64,000 nt of DNA, taken from contig NC_080057.1 in NCBI RefSeq assembly GCF_026212465.1, forward strand, positions 25,980,647-26,044,646, in the 5' to 3' direction. The position numbers and the translations under genes were made by a program. Position 1 is the first letter of the stretch, and every line of letters starts with the position of its first letter. Source of the DNA: Amaranthus tricolor. Taxonomy: Eukaryota; Streptophyta; Magnoliopsida; Caryophyllales; Amaranthaceae. Shown piece after piece: positions 39,848-50,569 of the stretch. Below the pieces are notes generated by a model. The model was not told the origin of the DNA. It made no database searches and saw only the letters and a list, made by a program, of their open reading frames with translations.

Positions 39848-40748
39848 TGATCATGGCTTAAGGTAATACAACCAGAGCCGAATAGGAATGGGTTGAAGGT
39901 CTGTAGGATCACCAAGAGTGATTGTTTCTCTTGTAAAGGATTTTTCGGCTTTTGCTTTTCAGGGACGAACTAAATTTTTTTCATGTGTTAAACATCTCAT
40001 ATTTTTCTAGAGATTCTTACTTGTAATAATATGCACATAAAGAAGATTAAGACTAGCAAAATTCTATTTGTATTTTAGCAACATTTGCAGAAAATGTGTA
40101 CTCAATGAATTGATGCATATCAACCTTTTTATCCTTACTTCTCCATTTAAAATAGTGCTCTATATTGAAGAAAAATCTATAATAGTCGGGTAATTCATAC
40201 TTTCTAAAATCAAATCTTGATTTTATGTCCTTTTAAAATCACCATGCTTTTCTTCTAGTCCATTCATTTTACCATCACATATACATTTATTTAACTATCC
40301 TCATTAGTATCTTCAATTCTCATCTATGATTGTAAAAATATTTCGTCTGTCTATTAAATTTGTTATATTTACCTCTTTAATGTAAAGACTAAATTTTCTA
40401 TAAAATGCAAGCTTGCGGATGTAGTTTCAGTCAGTCATTTTCGTTGCAGGAACCTCTCTTTTTTAAAATCTTTCTCGAGGCGAAGGACTTTTTGTCCGCA
40501 GCCTTCTTTTCCTTCTTTTCCCAAATATTAATTATAATTTTTTATGGGCGGAATATATGATATCCAGAGAACACAAACTTTAAATTCTAATCATATGACC
40601 AAAACCCTATCCACTTCAAACATATGATCCTCTCGTCATCACATAAATTATCACAACACCAACTCTAAAAATAAAAAATAAAGAAAAAAACCAAAAAAGT
40701 GGGAAATTCTCAGTTCTTTCACTTCAAAAACCCAGTAGTGAAAAACCA
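39848..40748. other. Spacer between SNX1 and plastid-protein gene
   Basis: SNX1 3' flank followed by promoter and leader of the next gene. I see no additional gene or repeat. An open frame on the minus strand overlapping the SNX1 end is a shadow. Confidence 0.6.
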
Positions 40749-43560
40749 ATGGCATCAGCAACAGCTAATCAAACAATAATCAACCCAAAAACATTATTTG
40801 CTTCCAATAAACCGTTCTTTTCAGCTCAGAAACCCATTTCTAATTCACTCTCATTCATTTCTAGTTTTAATGGCAATCACAAAATCATTCCTAGATTTTG
40901 GTTATCATTTTCCAGCAACAGAATTCTGAGTCTTACTGCGAAATCATCAGCAGATAAAGATGGTAATGTTTCTAATGATGATGAAGAGGGAGTTTCTCTT
41001 GGAACTATGAAGTTACCTATTAATACTAATATTCCTAGGTTTGAGATTTTACTCTTTCAGGTAATGTAATGCATTCTACTCCTATTGTTTTCTACTTTGT
41101 TTGCAGTTTTCTTACCATTTTTTGATGTAATTTTACGTTAATTATCCTTATTTACATTAGACACCCCAAATCTCGATTTCAAGCCATTTATATCGAGTAT
41201 GAAAATGCAATTCGAAACCCTAAATTACACTTTGATACGACTTTTGCTTTATGATTAATTGATGTTATGGTTATATTTTCTAATTATGATAATGTATTTG
41301 GACAAACACTATGACGCTATTGCAATTTTTATTGGATTAAGTTTCGTTTCCCAAGTTTTCAAATAACTTCATTGACGTTTCTTGTTTCGTTTCTTGTATG
41401 ACTTGAATATTGTTTTGTGTAACATTCTATTGGGTAATGAAATATTATTGTATTGAGAAAATATATGGACTAACTTGTCTAACTAGCTGAGGATTGAATG
41501 AACAGTGGGCTAACAGCTTGAACCAAGGAGCTCAGTTGCCACTTCCTCTGCCTATGAAGGTTAGTACTATCAACTTTGAATGTTAGAATATGTGCACTTC
41601 TTATTTAGGTGAGGCTGCATTTAATGTTTGCTACCAAAGGTCGATCAAAAGGAATCCTTGTGTTATCACCAATAAGGATAAGCTTGTGTCAGTTTGTGCA
41701 TACGACCCCAAAACTCAACATACGAGGAAGGCATTTTATGGCATTGGGAAATGAAACGTTGGTTGTAAAGTTATTTTATGATTATTTAGAATCTTAAAGA
41801 GTGTGTAGTCTACACACTGTGTTTGTTTAATTTGCTGCATCCAGACTATTAGCCCAATGAGCTTTCATGCAAGAGGTTTTATAGAGCATAAACAAGTCTT
41901 AGGGCTCAACCATCTGCGTAACCTTCTAGTTAAGTTGGTCTCAAGACGATTATATATTATATCAGCTGAGGAAAGTTGTAATCTTAGATGCCAGAGCTTT
42001 CCACAACACAACTGGTTTGAACACATTCACTTTGATTATTTAGAAACATAAAGGGAGTGTAGTCTGCCTACCGTGCTTGGTATTTTGTTGCAAACAGACT
42101 ATTAGCTCAATGAGCTCTCGTGCAAGAGGTGTGATAGAGCATAAACCAGTCTTGGGGCTCAACCATCATCGTAACCTTCTAGTTAAGTTGGTCTAAAGAC
42201 GATTATATATTATATCAGCTGAGGAAAGTCGTAATCTTAGATCCTAGAGCTTTGCACAGCACAACTGGCCTGGCTCGAACATATTCAATTTGATTATTTA
42301 GATTCTTGAAGTGTGTGTATTCTGTGCACCGTGCTTGGTTAATTTTGTTGCATCTACAGTATTAGCTCGATGAGCTATCGCGCAAGAGGCGTGATAGAGC
42401 TTAAACCATTCGTAGGGCTCAACCATCAGCGTAACCTTCTAGTTAAGTTGGTCTCCAGACATTTATATATTATATCAGCTGGGGAAAGTTGTAATCTTAG
42501 ATGCCAGAGCTTTCCACAACACAACTGGTTTGAACACATCGCTTTGATTATTTAGAATCATAGAGTGTGTAGTCTGCGCACCTTGCTTGGTATTTTGTTG
42601 CATACAGACTATTAGCTCAATGCGCTCTCGTGCAAGAGGTGTGATAGAGCGTAAACCAGTCTTAGGGCTCAACCATCAGCGTGACCTTTTAATCATGTTG
42701 GTCTAAAGACGATTATATTTTGTATCAGCTGAGGGAAGTCGTAATATTAGATGCCAGTGCTTTGCGCAACACAACTGTCCTGGTTTGAACACATTCACTT
42801 TGATTATTTAGATTATTAATGAGTGTGTAGTCTTCACACCGTGCTTGATTAAATTTGTTGCATACGCTATATTAGCTCAATGAGCTCTCGTACAAGAGGT
42901 GTGATGGAACATAAACCAGTCTTAGGGCTAAACCATCAGCGTAACCTTCTAGTCAAGTTGGTCTAAAGACGATTATATATCATATCAGCTGTTGAAAGTC
43001 GTAATCTTAGATGCCAGACCTTTGCACAGCACAACTGGCCAGTTTGAACACATTCATTCTGATTATTTAGATTCTTAGTAGTCTGCACACTGTGCTTGGT
43101 TTATTTTGTTGCATCCACACTATTAGCTCAATCAGTTCTCGTGCAAGAGGTGTGATAGAGCATAAACCAGTCTTAGGGTTCAACCATCAGCATAATCTTC
43201 TAGTCAAGTTGGTTTAAAGAGTAAAGAGGATTATGTATTATCAGCTGTGGAAAGTCGTAATCTTAGATGCAAGAGCTTTGCACAACAGAACTGATTTGAA
43301 CATATTCACTTTGGATGGAACAGGTAGACAAGATCGATGGAGGGGTAAGATTAGGCTTCGTTGAAATCGACGATGGAAAGACAAAAGTCAATGTGTACAT
43401 TGATTGTCAAGTAATTTTAGGAAGCAAAGAATCTGATCCTCCATTGTTCAGAGCTACCAGAAAAGGAGTTCAGAAAAATAAAGTGCCTCCTGGTGAGCCC
43501 AGAATCATGAAGAGCCTTCTTGCGGCCCTTAAGAAATCTGTTGAAATTGCCGGAGTTTGA
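40749..43560 (+). CDS. Conserved plastid-type protein of unknown function (DUF7148-like)
   Basis: Three exons (40749-40841 continuing to 41060; 41506-41559; 43324-43560) join in phase 0 into 200 residues. The first 60 or so residues are rich in Ser, Asn and basic residues with few acids, as in a chloroplast transit peptide. The mature part carries L-G-T-M-K-L-P-I, R-F-E-I-L-L-F-Q-W-A, L-P-L-P-L-P-M-K-V-D-K-I and G-V-R-L-G-F-V, then V-P-P-G-E-P-R-I-M-K-S-L and a final helix A-A-L-K-K-S-V-E-I-A. I recognise these blocks from a small plant protein family without known function; the DUF number is from memory and should be checked. The 1.76 kb second intron is mostly a tandem array of about 255-bp units that runs almost to the exon 3 acceptor. 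Confidence 0.82.
41780..43312 (+). repeat. Six-unit tandem array, about 255 bp per unit, in an intron
   Basis: Unit starts, marked by gattatttaga, fall at 41780, 42034, 42292, 42546, 42802 and 43061, so periods are 254, 258, 254, 256 and 259 bp, and the last unit ends near 43312. Each unit repeats agtctgcacaccgtgcttgg, attagctcaatgagctctcg, catcagcgtaaccttctagt, gacgattatatattatatca and tagatgccagagctttgc. Sequence identity between neighbours looks high. Small open frames within it are incidental. Confidence 0.93.
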
Positions 43561-45015
43561 TATTTTATTTTATTTTATTTTTATTATTTTATTTTATTTT
43601 TTTGTGAAATTTGTAATAACTCTAATTCTGCAATATTAATATTGGATCTGCATATATGAAATGAAAATTTCTTTGTCCTGTGTTGTAATATGATAATATC
43701 TATCTAGGACTAGAAACAATGTACTGATATACACTGCCTTTAATAGACTCTGCTTAATCACAATTGTTTACAAATGTTATGTTTAATTTTATTCTCGGAT
43801 TAGTAGGTGTAGACTAGAACTTTAAAATTTTGTACTTTTATGGTCCGTTTGGTTAGTGGTATTAAATAGTGGTAATGGGAATGATTTGTAGTGTAAAATT
43901 TCATCAAAAGTTTCATATTATTTCCATGGTAATGAAACTTTGATAAAAAAAAAAATTTTGTTTATAAAGTTCTATTACCACCTAATACTACCTCTCCCAA
44001 TGGGTAATGCATTGGAATGAATTTTATGAAAAAAAAGATGATTGAAGTTGGACAAGTATGGTCATAAGGTAATTTAGATATTTTTCAACCAAAATTACAC
44101 TAGTTTTTCATTTTTATTACTACCGTTTATTACCACCTATCAGATGGACCGTTAGAGTTAATAATTATTTTGAAAAATAAACCGATTAAATTAATTTTCA
44201 TGATTTGAATGATCAATTATTGCGCCTACATGATGGCATGATATTGTCCTTAATTTATCAAATATTAAAGTAAAATAGTTTAAACATGCTGGTAGAAGAA
44301 ACTTATTGTAAATTAGTTGATTCAAAATAATAAAGTATTTAATTAACAATTATTTTGTCAAATACTAACTTTAGATTGTTTGAATACTTAGTTATCTATT
44401 TATATCAAAATATGATACTTAAATTGTCCAATAAGCTATATATTTTGCCAAAATACTTCTATAATAGAAAGAATGATAATCGTATAATTATAACAAATTT
44501 ACTATAATTATAACAAGATTATTTATAAAATACAACATAAAGTGGTAGAAAACATTAAGTATGAGGTTAATCAAGGATTAAAAAAATACACTCCCTCCTA
44601 ATTATAAAAGCTTGATATTAATAAAGTGGTTTTGCCATATTTACCAACGCACTATTTTAATCTTAAATATTTCTAAATGTGTTTGAGTAAAATTATAAAA
44701 ATTTGATATTAATAAAATTAAGATAAATTAAATAAAATTTTACTTAATTATATTTTAATTTTTAGATTTAAACTGATTGATAAATAGCGTTGAAAAACCA
44801 AATAAAATATCAAACGTAGAATATATAAATAACTTCTAGAGATAATTAACATTATACTTTGTACTTTTAGCAAATTTGGCGTGAAATGCAAATTGCATAA
44901 GTTATAATAAGAATTCATTAATATTTCAGCAAAGTGCTCACACAACACAGTAGACAAGCGGTTACAGCAGATAAGCTTTTAGCTCTTTGAAGTGATGATT
45001 TTCATGTGAAAAATA
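43561..45015. other. Spacer with MITEs
   Basis: Contains a TATTTTATTTTATTT-rich tract at 43560-43605, the 3' flank of the plastid-protein gene, the element at 43842-44150, and a Stowaway-type remnant starting ACACTCCCTCC at 44591 whose right end is not recognisable. No gene is seen. Confidence 0.6.
43842..44150. mobile_element. MITE with GGTCCGTTTGG termini
   Basis: The left end GGTCCGTTTGGTTAGTGGTA and the reverse complement of the right end, GGTCCATCTGATAGGTGGTA, form inverted repeats continuing into taataaa-like sequence. The element is 309 bp, AT-rich, non-coding. Superfamily (hAT or PIF) is not settled because no clear target duplication is visible. Confidence 0.72.
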
Positions 45016-48000
45016 ATGGAGTCTTGTCTTTCTCTTCAACCTTCTCCTTTGTTCATCATCCCTTCTAATCCAAACCCTAAATTTAAACTAAAACGCCATC
45101 TTTTTTCTTATTCTTTCAAGCATCAAAGATGTATATGTTCTTCTTCTTCTTCAAAAGATTCTTCCAATTCTATACCTGTAGGGGACAATTCTTCTGGGTA
45201 CTTCTTGCTTTCCCTCTAATTGAAAGCTACTAATTGTACTAAACAACACTTTTTTTTGGTCAATTTTGGCAAAAGATTGTATCTTTTGTAGATATATATC
45301 ATAATTTGAATTATATTGGAAAAGGGTAGATTTTTTTTGGTTTGTACTTTTATTATATGATGAGAATTTCTAGTGGGTTTATTTTATAGAGATTTCTTAC
45401 AATTTCTGGGTACTTCATTCTTTCCCTCTTAATTTAAAGCTACTAAACAACACTTATAATGGTCAATTTTGGCAAAAGATTGTATCTTTTGTAGATATAT
45501 AAACTTCCCATGATAATCTAGATTGTTTTGGAAAAGGATAGATTGTTTTTGGTTTATACTTTTTATAATGTGATGAGAATTTAGCGTGGGTTTTTGGTTC
45601 ATACTTCATATTTTTATCTGTTCCTTTATTAAATTGTATGAATTCTATGTTTTTTTGTGTTAAAGCTACACAATAGGGTTGATTGGAGCTCTTATTTCAT
45701 TATATGGATTGTTAATGTTTTTTTTGTGTTAATGTTGGTTCAAATTGTCATTTGGTTGTAATTTGATTGATAGATGTCTTCCCATTTGTTTAGTGAATAA
45801 TAATTGGTTTTGGATTCTTAAGATGATAGGTTCAAAGTTATTTGGTTTTAGATTATATAGAAATATATTAAAATGACTATTTAAACCATTGTCAAGTTGT
45901 TAGTGATGTTTGCCATGCAATCAACGTTATATCAAAACTACCTCCTTTTTATTATTAGGGTAGTGGTGTTCCTAGATAATCGTATAGGGTGACGCAAAAT
46001 TTATTGTCGTTCCTGGAATTTTATGGGCCCTGGGCAATTTGAAAGAAATGGCCCTTTTCTTTGGAGGATTAATTCTAAACTTAAAACAAGTATTTGGAAA
46101 AATAACAGAGACAAACCCTATATATATTGTAATTATCATTATAAATATAGATGTATATATATACATCTACGCAAATGCTGACCTTGCTTATGATCAGGAA
46201 CGGTCTAGGGCGAAAATTGTGCTTAACCAACTCGTCTATCATCATGTATTATATGTTACCCAATTTAGTATTAATAGGATTTTCACAATGCCTCGTGTTA
46301 TGGCAGGAGTCACTTGGCATTGCGGTGATGACATGTTGTTTGATTCTTTATAATGTTGAAACCTTGTTGTGCAGCAACTTTTGCATCATAGAGGGACCCG
46401 AAACAGTTCAGAACTTTGTTCAAATGCAGGCACAGGAGATCCAAGATAATATAAGGAGTAGGCGTAATAAGATATTTCTTCTTATGGAAGAGGTGAAGTT
46501 TGTGACAGTCTTTATGATGTTATTGTTTCAATGATGTTACAAACTGAACCCTGTTCCTTTGTTGAATGAAGATGTGTTATCTTATTGTTTTCCGTTCGAA
46601 CGTGTTTGTGTTAATTCTAGGTAAGGAGACTACGGATACAACAACGTCTCAAGGGAATGAAAGCTGCACATGATGCATCATCCGACGAGGCAAATGAAAT
46701 GCCTGAAATTCCTTCATCAATTCCCTTCCTTCCTCATGTGGTAATCGAGTATTGCTTATTGCTAATTTGTTAATAATTGTAGTCACCTTGTCAAGTATAA
46801 TTCAATTTTTCGTGTACTAGGAAATTCCGCTAAAGTGATGGAAGATACATGCATACAATTCATTGCATTAAATTTTGATGAAACATATATGGACTTTGAT
46901 AAATTCATCGAGGTTCTACAGTTTCATTATGTCACCAAATCAAATGAATCAACATGAATTAATAAAATAGTTTTTGAGCGCTTCTTCGGGAAAGTTTTGA
47001 GCTTCTTGTGTTTTCTTTCTACTGCAGACTCCAATGTCATTGAAGAAGCTATACTTGACTAGCTTTTCGTTTATCACGGGGATCATTGTCTTTGGAGGCC
47101 TCATTGCTCCAACTGTAAGCTTTTCACTTGTGCTTTATGGAAGAGTTCAATGATTTTGATAAATGTGTTATTCTCCTAATAGTCGTGATCAAACACTTGT
47201 TATCTACAATGCATATTAGAAAAGATAGCACAAGTTATCTTTGTGATGATACAGTTTTTCACACACACTTCTTTTGAAATTCAAGATTTGTTACTGCAAG
47301 ATTAATATAAGCACTTTAGTGTTCAATGACTTGAATCATAGTGTAAAAACAAGGCGGCATCGCATCGCGTCAACCGCATTGTAAAGGTTTTCAAAAACAA
47401 CAAACCGATATTTTCCGTGTTGTAAAGGTGTAAAAAAACCGTATTTTGGGCTGTATCAAGGGATATCTTATGGTTTTGACCGATATTTAGGCGTTATAAT
47501 ATCACATCACTCCCATTACCGCATCAACGTTTCGTTACCACATTTTTACTCTATGACTTGAATCACGTTAATGTTGTCAAGAGCTTGCTAGAAGTGTTGG
47601 TGCCAATCTTAACCTGCTTTATTTTGCAGCTGGAATTGAAATTAGGCATAGGTGGAACATCTTATAAGGATTTTATTCTCAGCTTGCATTTGCCTCTACA
47701 ACTGAGGTACCAACCGAATATTCGATCTTATTTTTACGCTACGATAAATGAGTTTCAGAAATGATTTTCATGATTTATCTTGTCAAGAGGGTTGTTTTCA
47801 GAGCCAACCTTTGTTAATCCCTAGCTTTTAAATAGTTAAAGTATCAGTGACAAATAAAATATTATTTTGATAACTAATTTCAGTCAAGTTGATCCCATAG
47901 TGGCGTCTTTCTCCGGTGGAGCTGTGGGTGTTATTTCAGCTTTGATGCTCATTGAAGTTAACAATGTCGAACAACAAGAGAAGAAACGATGCAAATATTG

Positions 48001-49333
48001 CCATGGATCCGGTACATGTCATCTTCTTCATTCAACTTAACTATTGTGCATATTCTAACTATTGTGCATATTCGCTCTAGTGTGCTTTGCTACTTCGACT
48101 AATTCCTTTAACTAGTTTTCTAACATGGGAAGGTCTTGATATCGTTAGCTTGCGACCAAGTTCTGACTCCTTTTTGTCTTGTTGCTCCACTATACTAGTT
48201 ATTTACAAAGGTCATTTACTATTTTTAGTTCGTGTATGCTATCGTAAATTATTTTTACTTAATGAGAATCGTGGTTTGGCCTAATGGTTAAAGGTTTTCC
48301 CTTGCAATAGGGGTTCGATTCTCACCACCTACAGGATAATTGATTCTCCCTCCCCCTCTTGCCGGTAGGGGATTCTTGATAAGCAAGAATCCGAAAATAA
48401 AAGTATTTCTTTCTTATGCGGATGATGATTGTTGAAAGTCTTAAATTCGCATCGTGTATCGTCGTTATCGGTCTACAACTTTATCTTGTGGGTCTTGTTG
48501 CTCAGGATCTCTGTTTTTGTATCCTTCTGCTGTTGTTTCTCATTGATGGATTTCTTATACAGGCTATTTGGCTTGTGCTCGGTGTTCTTCAAGTGGTGTG
48601 TGCCTGAGGACGGAACCGATTTCAATATCCGGTGATTTTGATCGTCCCTTGCGAGTGCCAACTACACAAAGGTGTTCAAATTGTTCAGGAGTCGGAAAAG
48701 TATGCACTTCTCTCGATTGAAAATGCTTTTATTGAAATATTACATCTACGATTTGCCAGCTATCAGTCCGAAGTCCAAACCCATTTATTTCGGGTTAGGT
48801 TCTGGTCAGATTTGCAACACAGGTTAGCTTTTGTCGGTCCTAAATACACCCAATTCCCCACCTTTTAACTATTGGTTAGGGTACATAATTCGTGGATAGT
48901 GGTAAAGCTAGTTATGACTCTAGATTCAACTCCGAATGTGGGTGTTGGTTTCCTTCGATCGGATTGTGGGGCTCTCTGCCAGGCATGTTTGTCCATCGGT
49001 ATAAAGCCCCGTGATGAAGTTAAGTTTTCTGCGGCTTTTTAGACATTTATGTTTTTAGTTACCCCTTTATAAATGTGGAATGAACCTAACTCGAACATTT
49101 AAACATCAAAACGGAATTATTTTCTTTTCTCGTATCGATCAACAATACTACATGTCTTCTACTCTTGGTGCTTGTTCGGATGGAGACTATACGTAACTTG
49201 CCCAATCTAGTGCATCATTTGGTTAATGGTTAATAACTAATGCCTTTGGTTTCAGGTAATGTGTCCTACATGCCTTTGCACCGGGATGATAATGGCTAGC
49301 GAACATGATCTGCGAATAGATCCATTCGATTAA
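45016..49333 (+). CDS. ORL: ORANGE-LIKE, plastid DnaJ-type zinc-finger membrane protein
   Basis: Eight exons make 308 residues: 45016-45197, 46375-46492, 46621-46740, 47028-47114, 47630-47706, 47884-48011, 48563-48699 and 49256-49333. OR-family proteins stabilise phytoene synthase and promote carotenoid accumulation in plastids. A Ser/basic transit-like N-terminus (1-60) precedes the family block F-C-I-I-E-G-P-E-T-V-Q (63-73) and D-N-I-R-S-R-R-N-K-I-F. Two membrane segments lie at about 146-166 and 198-220. Four C-x-x-C-x-G/S-x-G-like zinc motifs follow from C231 (CKYCHGSG, CARCSSSG, CSNCSGVG, CPTCLCTG), and the tail is S-E-H-D-L-R-I-D-P-F-D. The E-M-P-E-I and G-V-C-L blocks point to ORANGE-LIKE rather than ORANGE. 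Arginines in the region of the carotenoid-boosting 'golden' substitution are all wild type. Intron 1 carries a tandem duplication including the donor site. Confidence 0.92.
45195..45594 (+). repeat. Tandem duplication spanning the exon 1 donor of ORANGE-LIKE
   Basis: About 185-190 bp starting ctgggtacttc at 45195 is repeated at 45407, an offset of 212 bp. Shared blocks are tttccctct, ggtcaattttggcaaaagat, tgtatcttttgtagatatat and gatgagaattt. The real donor (GG|GTACTTC, after 45197) is therefore copied within the intron (GG|GTACTTC, after 45409). Confidence 0.88.
47335..47550. repeat. Dispersed 'TTACCGC' repeat, copy 2 (ORANGE-LIKE intron 4)
   Basis: Shares gtgtaaaaacaaggcggcatcgcatc, ccgtgttgtaaaggtg, atatttaggcgttataatat and cccattaccgcatcaacg with the copy at 38705-38950, in the same orientation. 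Confidence 0.6.
48262..48420 (+). mobile_element. tRNA-derived SINE in ORANGE-LIKE intron 6
   Basis: The head contains an A-box-like tggcctaatgg and a B-box-like gggttcgattctc about 35 bp apart, the spacing of a Pol III tRNA-type promoter. It continues with a pyrimidine-rich body (gattctccctccccctcttg) and a hairpin gattcttgataagcaagaatc. It does not fold as a functional tRNA. Exact ends and target duplication were not found. Confidence 0.65.
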
Positions 49334-50361
49334 GATGGTTATCGATATAACAACGTAGCAGGTGCTTCCGGGTTAATCGATTCTATTTTTTTGGAAACCT
49401 CAAAGAAAGTGTTCTTGTTGGTCTTGTATGAAATGTTTTTGTATTTATGTAATTAATCCTTGTTTTTGATTTATAAAAGTACCATGTGTAAAAATTTCAA
49501 TATAGTGTCTTTTCTTCGTTTCAAATTAGTTGCGACATAAGATTTCTGCTCTTTTTGTAGACTTCAAGTCGAGATGTATTGGAGTTGGGATAGTTGAAAA
49601 TTTTACTTATAAACTCTATTTTGAAGTTGAGGTAATAACAATAGCCATGAAACTTATTAACTAATACAAATTATTGCATGAGGCGTTCTTATTGTGAGAC
49701 ACACACTCTAATGTATTGATTTCATAGCTCAATTATGAAAACATGAGCTCTTTGTTTTGAGATTGTCTCATTAAGAAACAATCTCTTATAAAAATAGCTG
49801 ATAAATTAGTGAATATTATCGTCATAAATATATGCACAATTTGTATAAAATTAAAACATGGGCACTATGAACTCAAACCTCTTGATTTGAATGACAGAAG
49901 ACTTTGCGCATTTAGATCATAATTATGTAAATTACATGTTAACAAAAACAATATACGTAACTTTATGAAAAGACAAATTTTCTGGCTTAGAATATCTTCA
50001 AAATGTAATTTAAAGTTTTTTTATTTTAGCCTTGTAATTACATATATTAATTTATTATTTGATTCAAATTGATTGTAAATCGGATGAAAATTATTAGATT
50101 GTATTTTGACATATAATTCGAAAATAAGTTAGCCTTGGAAAAATCAAAATAAAACTAAGTCGTAATTATTCTGACTCAATTTTTAAAAAATTCAATTTTC
50201 TTTGATTTACATAACTCACCATGTTTCTAAATTAGTTTGTGTATAAATCATCATTTTCCTTGAGAAGACGTATAATGTATTTTAATAAGAAAATATTTCA
50301 TATGAAATACAAAATATATATTAAGTTATAAACGTTTTATATAATTGTTATATCAACGTAA
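49334..50361. other. Spacer before tRNA-Leu
   Basis: The first 170 bp are the ORANGE-LIKE 3' flank. Around 49685-49800 are GAGACACAC and GTCTCATTAAGAAAC motifs in inverted orientation, resembling long-TIR element termini found elsewhere in the window. No gene is visible. Confidence 0.5.
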
Positions 50362-50365
50362 GACG

Positions 50366-50436
<71 letters not shown>

Positions 50437-50441
50437 CGTCA
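50362..50441 (+). tRNA. trnL-UAG: tRNA-Leu (UAG anticodon)
   Basis: A full type II tRNA can be folded. The acceptor stem GACGGTT (50362-50368) pairs with AGCCGTC (50434-50440) with one G-T pair, followed by discriminator A50441. The D-arm has TGGCCGAGTGGTCTAAGGC, the anticodon stem CCAGA/TCTGG encloses loop TTTAGGC with anticodon TAG (50396-50398), a long variable arm follows, and the T-arm is GTGGGTTCAAATCCCAC. It reads CUA (and by wobble other CUN) leucine codons. A T-rich terminator (CTTTTACTTTTT) begins within 5 bp. There is no intron, and it looks functional. Confidence 0.97.
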
Positions 50442-50569
50442 ATCTTTTACTTTTTAAATTTTTGGAACGACATCGTTTTGATTTCCTCTCTTCAGCATAA
50501 TTGCAATTTATTTCAATCGATTTGCAATTCTTAAAAGCGGCAAAAAAGAAAGAAATACTTCAATCAAAT

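Noticed and set aside
41609..42672. Repeated 60-65 residue frames in intron 2 of the plastid-protein gene
   Set aside because: They arise from the 255-bp tandem units, start at different points and are not kept open in all units.
46039..46534. Frames of 104 and 127 residues across ORANGE-LIKE intron 1 and exon 2
   Set aside because: They run through the intron-exon border; only 46375-46492 in the third frame matches the OR family.
48265..48335. tRNA-like sequence with A and B boxes
   Set aside because: Stems do not close into a cloverleaf and no proper anticodon arm exists; treated as a SINE head.
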